DNA of 64,000 bases, taken from positions 2,074,719-2,138,718 of the forward strand of contig JACJYD010000001.1 of the NCBI GenBank assembly GCA_020636275.1, given 5' to 3'. Position numbers and translations under genes: made by a program. Within the stretch, counting starts at the first letter, position 1. Each line of letters opens with the position of its first letter. Source of the DNA: Lewinellaceae bacterium (GTDB taxonomy: Bacteria > Bacteroidota > Bacteroidia > Chitinophagales > Saprospiraceae). Of the stretch, positions 61,712 through 64,000 are shown piece by piece. The notes under the pieces are model-generated. The model made no database searches. It was not told where the DNA came from and saw only the letters and a program-made list of their open reading frames with translations.

Positions 61712-63277
61712 ATGACCAGGTACTTTTTACTCATTTTTTGCATTCTAGTTTATTTGCCTCTAATTGGGCAAAATTCGGACAATAGGTTGAGCCTTGAGAG
61801 GAAATATGATTTAAAACAGATCTTTCAAGGACATGTTTTTACGGATGATACAGGCCATTACCTTTACCTTAATCAATACCACCACCTAGAATCTGGAACA
61901 CCTGGTGGTCAGGCATCGGTGATTTTTGAGAAATATGATCCTAAATTCAACCTAATCTATAGCAAGGATTTGGAATCTTTTGAACCCCAAGCTCATTCTG
62001 TTGGGATAACCCATTTCAACGGGCATTTTTTTTGGATGTGGAAGAAGAGAACCAATGGTAACAGTCCTATTGAGTTGAATTTGACTCAAATTTCCCCGGA
62101 AGGTGAAGCAGGCAGGACCATCCTGGTAGGAAAAAGTCAATTTGATAGTGGATATACAATGCCTGAGACAGAATGGAAGACTTCTTATGACGGATCGAAA
62201 TTGTTCATGATGACCACTTTCGATCAAGATGAGGGTAACAGAAAAATTAACCTGCACATTGCGATATTGAATGAGCAACTTGAGTCCCTGAATGTCCATC
62301 AATATGAGCTTCCCTACACCGAAAAACAGATTGATATCCAAAAATGGACAGTAGATAATAATGGTAATGTCTACCTGTTGGCAAAGGTCTATGTAGATAA
62401 CCGAGGGAAAGAGACAAAACGAAATGACGAATGGCTAGCAGCCTATGACATGATTTTGTTTCGATTCGGGCAAGGTTCGACATCAGCAGTTGAGTCCATT
62501 CTCAATTTGGAAGGAGTTTTTACAAAAGTTGCCGATATAGAAATTTCTCCCCAAGGGGAACTCTATGGGGCAGGATTATTCTCGAATAAGCCAAATGGTA
62601 ATATACAAGGCTTATTTTTCCTAAAAATTGATCCGCTCAATGGTTCGGTTATAACTCAAACGAAAAAGGAATTTTCCAAAGCTGACTTTGACCGGATGAA
62701 CAGCAAATATCTTGGTATTACAGAAGGAAAGTTAGGTCTGGACCTCATGTTCCAGATAGGGGACATACTTTTCTTAGAAAATGGCTCCATTTTTATTACA
62801 ATTGAAAAGAACACGGGAGGGTTAAATGTAGATGCATCAGGAGGGGGGGCTATGTCCTATCGAAGTACTGATATCATCGTTTTCCATTTTGAGGGTGGGG
62901 GCAGGTTTAAAGAAATTTACATCATTCCAAAAGATCAATTCTCAGATGCTGGCGGTTTTTTGGGACATATCGCATTTTCCCATAAAGAGAAGGTCTATTT
63001 CATCTATAATGAAAGCAAAAACAACCTAAAAAAAACAATCGATAGCCCTCACTCGATGGTCCAATTTTTGGAAAAAGCAGTTGTCGTGGTGACATCAATA
63101 GATACTAAAGGTACAATAGAACGAAGCCCCCTTATGGATGCCAATGTTATTGGTCGCCCCATTGCTATTGAGTATTGCTCCTTAATTGACCATGACTCCT
63201 TGTTTTTTGTCACGAAAAAGTCAAAATTTCTCACAACATACTTGCAATTTGGGCAGATTCCCCTGCCAAAATTATAA
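61712..63277 (+). CDS. Secreted protein of unknown function, AT-rich gene
   Basis: Encodes 521 residues from the ATG at 61712 (a TTG two codons earlier gives no better context). A signal peptide to about 20 (LLIFCILVYLPLIGQ) precedes a repeated beta pattern (HYLYLNQYHHLESG; LFMMTTFDQDEGNRK; NVYLLAKVYVDNRGK; ELYGAGLFSNKPNG), suggesting a beta-propeller. There is no sorting domain. Codons and spacers are visibly more AT-rich than in neighbouring genes. It lies between a pseudogene and two tRNA genes, a setting that suggests acquisition. Function unknown. Confidence 0.75.
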   Translation: MTRYFLLIFCILVYLPLIGQNSDNRLSLERKYDLKQIFQGHVFTDDTGHYLYLNQYHHLESGTPGGQASVIFEKYDPKFNLIYSKDLESFEPQAHSVGITHFNGHFFWMWKKRTNGNSPIELNLTQISPEGEAGRTILVGKSQFDSGYTMPETEWKTSYDGSKLFMMTTFDQDEGNRKINLHIAILNEQLESLNVHQYELPYTEKQIDIQKWTVDNNGNVYLLAKVYVDNRGKETKRNDEWLAAYDMILFRFGQGSTSAVESILNLEGVFTKVADIEISPQGELYGAGLFSNKPNGNIQGLFFLKIDPLNGSVITQTKKEFSKADFDRMNSKYLGITEGKLGLDLMFQIGDILFLENGSIFITIEKNTGGLNVDASGGGAMSYRSTDIIVFHFEGGGRFKEIYIIPKDQFSDAGGFLGHIAFSHKEKVYFIYNESKNNLKKTIDSPHSMVQFLEKAVVVVTSIDTKGTIERSPLMDANVIGRPIAIEYCSLIDHDSLFFVTKKSKFLTTYLQFGQIPLPKL

Positions 63278-63436
63278 GTATGAAGTACCTATTGACAAAA
63301 GGTTGGAAATTCTATTTCTCTACTATTTTGTCTTTGTCTTTACAGCGCGGCAACAAGAAAAAGGGTCTTCAAGGTGGGATCCCGATAACAAAATGCGCAT
63401 GCTAATAATTAGCCCCAGGCGACCATTTTACAAAAA

Positions 63437-63478
63437 AAAGCGCTGAAAAATAATTCAATGAATTTATTTTCAGCGCTT
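63437..63478. terminator. Bidirectional terminator-like hairpin
   Basis: An AAAGCGCTGAAAA stem closes near a loop of about 8 bases, with an A-run on the left and TTTATTAA on the right. It lies between the secreted-protein gene (plus) and the tRNA genes (minus). Confidence 0.8.
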
Positions 63479-63494
63479 TATTAAGATTCAATTG

Positions 63495-63568
63495 TCGGGG
63501 TGACAAGATTTGAACTTGCGACCACACGCCCCCCAGACGTGTACTCTACCGGACTGAGCTACACCCCG
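63495..63568 (-). tRNA. tRNA-Pro (anticodon GGG)
   Basis: Read on the minus strand, the 7-bp acceptor CGGGGTG pairs with CACCCCG and ends with discriminator A. The D arm has AGTCCGG. The anticodon stem CACGT/GCGTG closes the loop CTGGGGG with anticodon GGG, and the T arm has TTCAAAT. Length 74 without CCA. Confidence 0.95.
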
Positions 63569-63582
63569 TGTAGTAAAAATCG

Positions 63583-63657
63583 TGGGTGATAGCAGACTCG
63601 AACTGCTGACCCCTGCTCTGTCAAAGCAGTGCTCTGAACCAACTGAGCTAATCACCC
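63583..63657 (-). tRNA. tRNA-Val (anticodon GAC)
   Basis: Minus strand: acceptor GGGTGAT/ATCACCC, D loop AGTTGGTTCA, anticodon stem CTGCT/AGCAG with loop TTGACAG (anticodon GAC), and T arm TTCGAGT. It lies 14 bp upstream of tRNA-Pro, so the two are probably co-transcribed. Confidence 0.95.
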
Positions 63658-63663
63658 ATGGGA

Positions 63664-63729
63664 GTTTTTAAGTTTTTAGGGTATGCGTTTTTAGACCTCA
63701 AAAACTTATACCCTTATAAACTTAAAAAC
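63664..63729. repeat. Simple-sequence inverted repeat upstream of the tRNA pair
   Basis: TTTTTAAGTTTTTAGGGTATG units face CTTATACCCTTATAAACTTAAAAAC (AGTTTATAAG family). It lies between the partial gene at the right edge and the tRNA genes. Confidence 0.8.
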
Positions 63730-63819
63730 CAAAAATAGCCCTTTCTTCAAAAGGCGGATGCAAAAATAAGGAAATTTGGGTTTTTATTCAACCTTGACAG
63801 TAGAAAGAGTTGAAAAAAA

Positions 63820-64000
63820 TTAGGGTAGCTGCCGGCGTCGTAAGGTCAGGGTGGCAATGATGTTGTCGGGAGCCCAGGAATGGGCATAGGTGACTTCCAG
63901 AAAACCTTCCATCTGAAAGCGAACCCGTACCCAATCGTTGAGCGAGCAGCGTCCTTCGCTCTTGGTGATGATCTCCCTGAATACCAGGGTTTTGTCGTCT
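63820..64000 (-). CDS. 3' end of a gene running off the window (unknown product)
   Basis: The last 60 codons of a minus-strand frame, closing at TAA 63820-63822, contain KSEGRCSLNDWVRVRFQ, MEGFLEVTYAHSWAPD and end LRRRQLP. The start lies beyond the window. It is basic at the end and beta-rich; I do not recognise the family. Codon use looks like the neighbouring genes. Confidence 0.6.
   Translation of the reverse strand, partial: DDKTLVFREIITKSEGRCSLNDWVRVRFQMEGFLEVTYAHSWAPDNIIATLTLRRRQLP

Noticed and set aside
63280..63405. Possible 41-codon gene directly after the AT-rich secreted-protein gene
   Set aside because: Short, with no recognisable motif and no conserved context. Position right after a stop is not enough to support it.

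Overview
The window looks like a chromosomal segment of a Bacteroidota member, most likely of the Saprospiria/Lewinella type. The evidence is at least eight secreted proteins with type IX secretion (T9SS) C-terminal sorting domains, a PorP/SprF protein, a FecI/FecR/TonB-receptor/DUF4249 cassette, start codons without clear Shine-Dalgarno sites, and tRNA-Pro(GGG) and tRNA-Val(GAC) genes. The rank below phylum is inferred from overall character, not from a marker gene.

Layout. 0-8 kb: an AGCS amino-acid symporter, then an ECF sigma/anti-sigma pair driving a TonB-dependent receptor and its DUF4249 lipoprotein, then a Crp/Fnr regulator. 8.5-18.8 kb: PorP/SprF followed by two giant T9SS type B surface proteins, one with five cohesin-like modules. 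18.8-22.5 kb: a beta-oxidation pair (thiolase and hydroxyacyl-CoA dehydrogenase/enoyl-CoA hydratase). 22.7-25.4 kb: an ExbB-ExbD-ExbD-TonB energy-transduction operon. 25.5-31.5 kb: an aldo/keto reductase and several T9SS type A cargo proteins. 31.6-36.6 kb: a CotH / HlyD-like / VTC / DUF4956 operon.

37.4-54.9 kb, the centrepiece: eighteen genes on the minus strand, read from 54.9 down to 37.4 kb, forming a type II sulfur-oxidizing heterodisulfide-reductase-like (sHdr) gene cluster. In transcription order: tusA, dsrE3A-like, a lipoate-protein ligase, a small unknown gene, a second dsrE, lbpA1, shdrC1, shdrB1, shdrA, shdrH, shdrB3, lbpA2, a radical-SAM lipoyl synthase component (LipS), an sLpl-type ligase, a second LipS, etfB, etfA, emo, and a radical-SAM protein of unknown role. 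By what is known of sHdr systems, TusA/DsrE deliver sulfane sulfur, the lipoylated LbpA proteins carry it through the sHdr complex, sulfite is the likely product, and EtfAB plus the membrane protein EMO would pass electrons to (mena)quinone. The LipS pair and the ligases would build the lipoyl group on LbpA. Every gap longer than 50 nt inside this operon holds an inverted repeat, most built from short tandem units.

55-64 kb: a T9SS cargo gene, an Nramp transporter fused to a universal-stress domain, two uncharacterised membrane proteins, a PGDYG-type protein, a collapsed SDR pseudogene, a more AT-rich secreted-protein gene, two tRNA genes and a partial gene at the right edge. No rRNA, CRISPR array or complete insertion sequence was seen.
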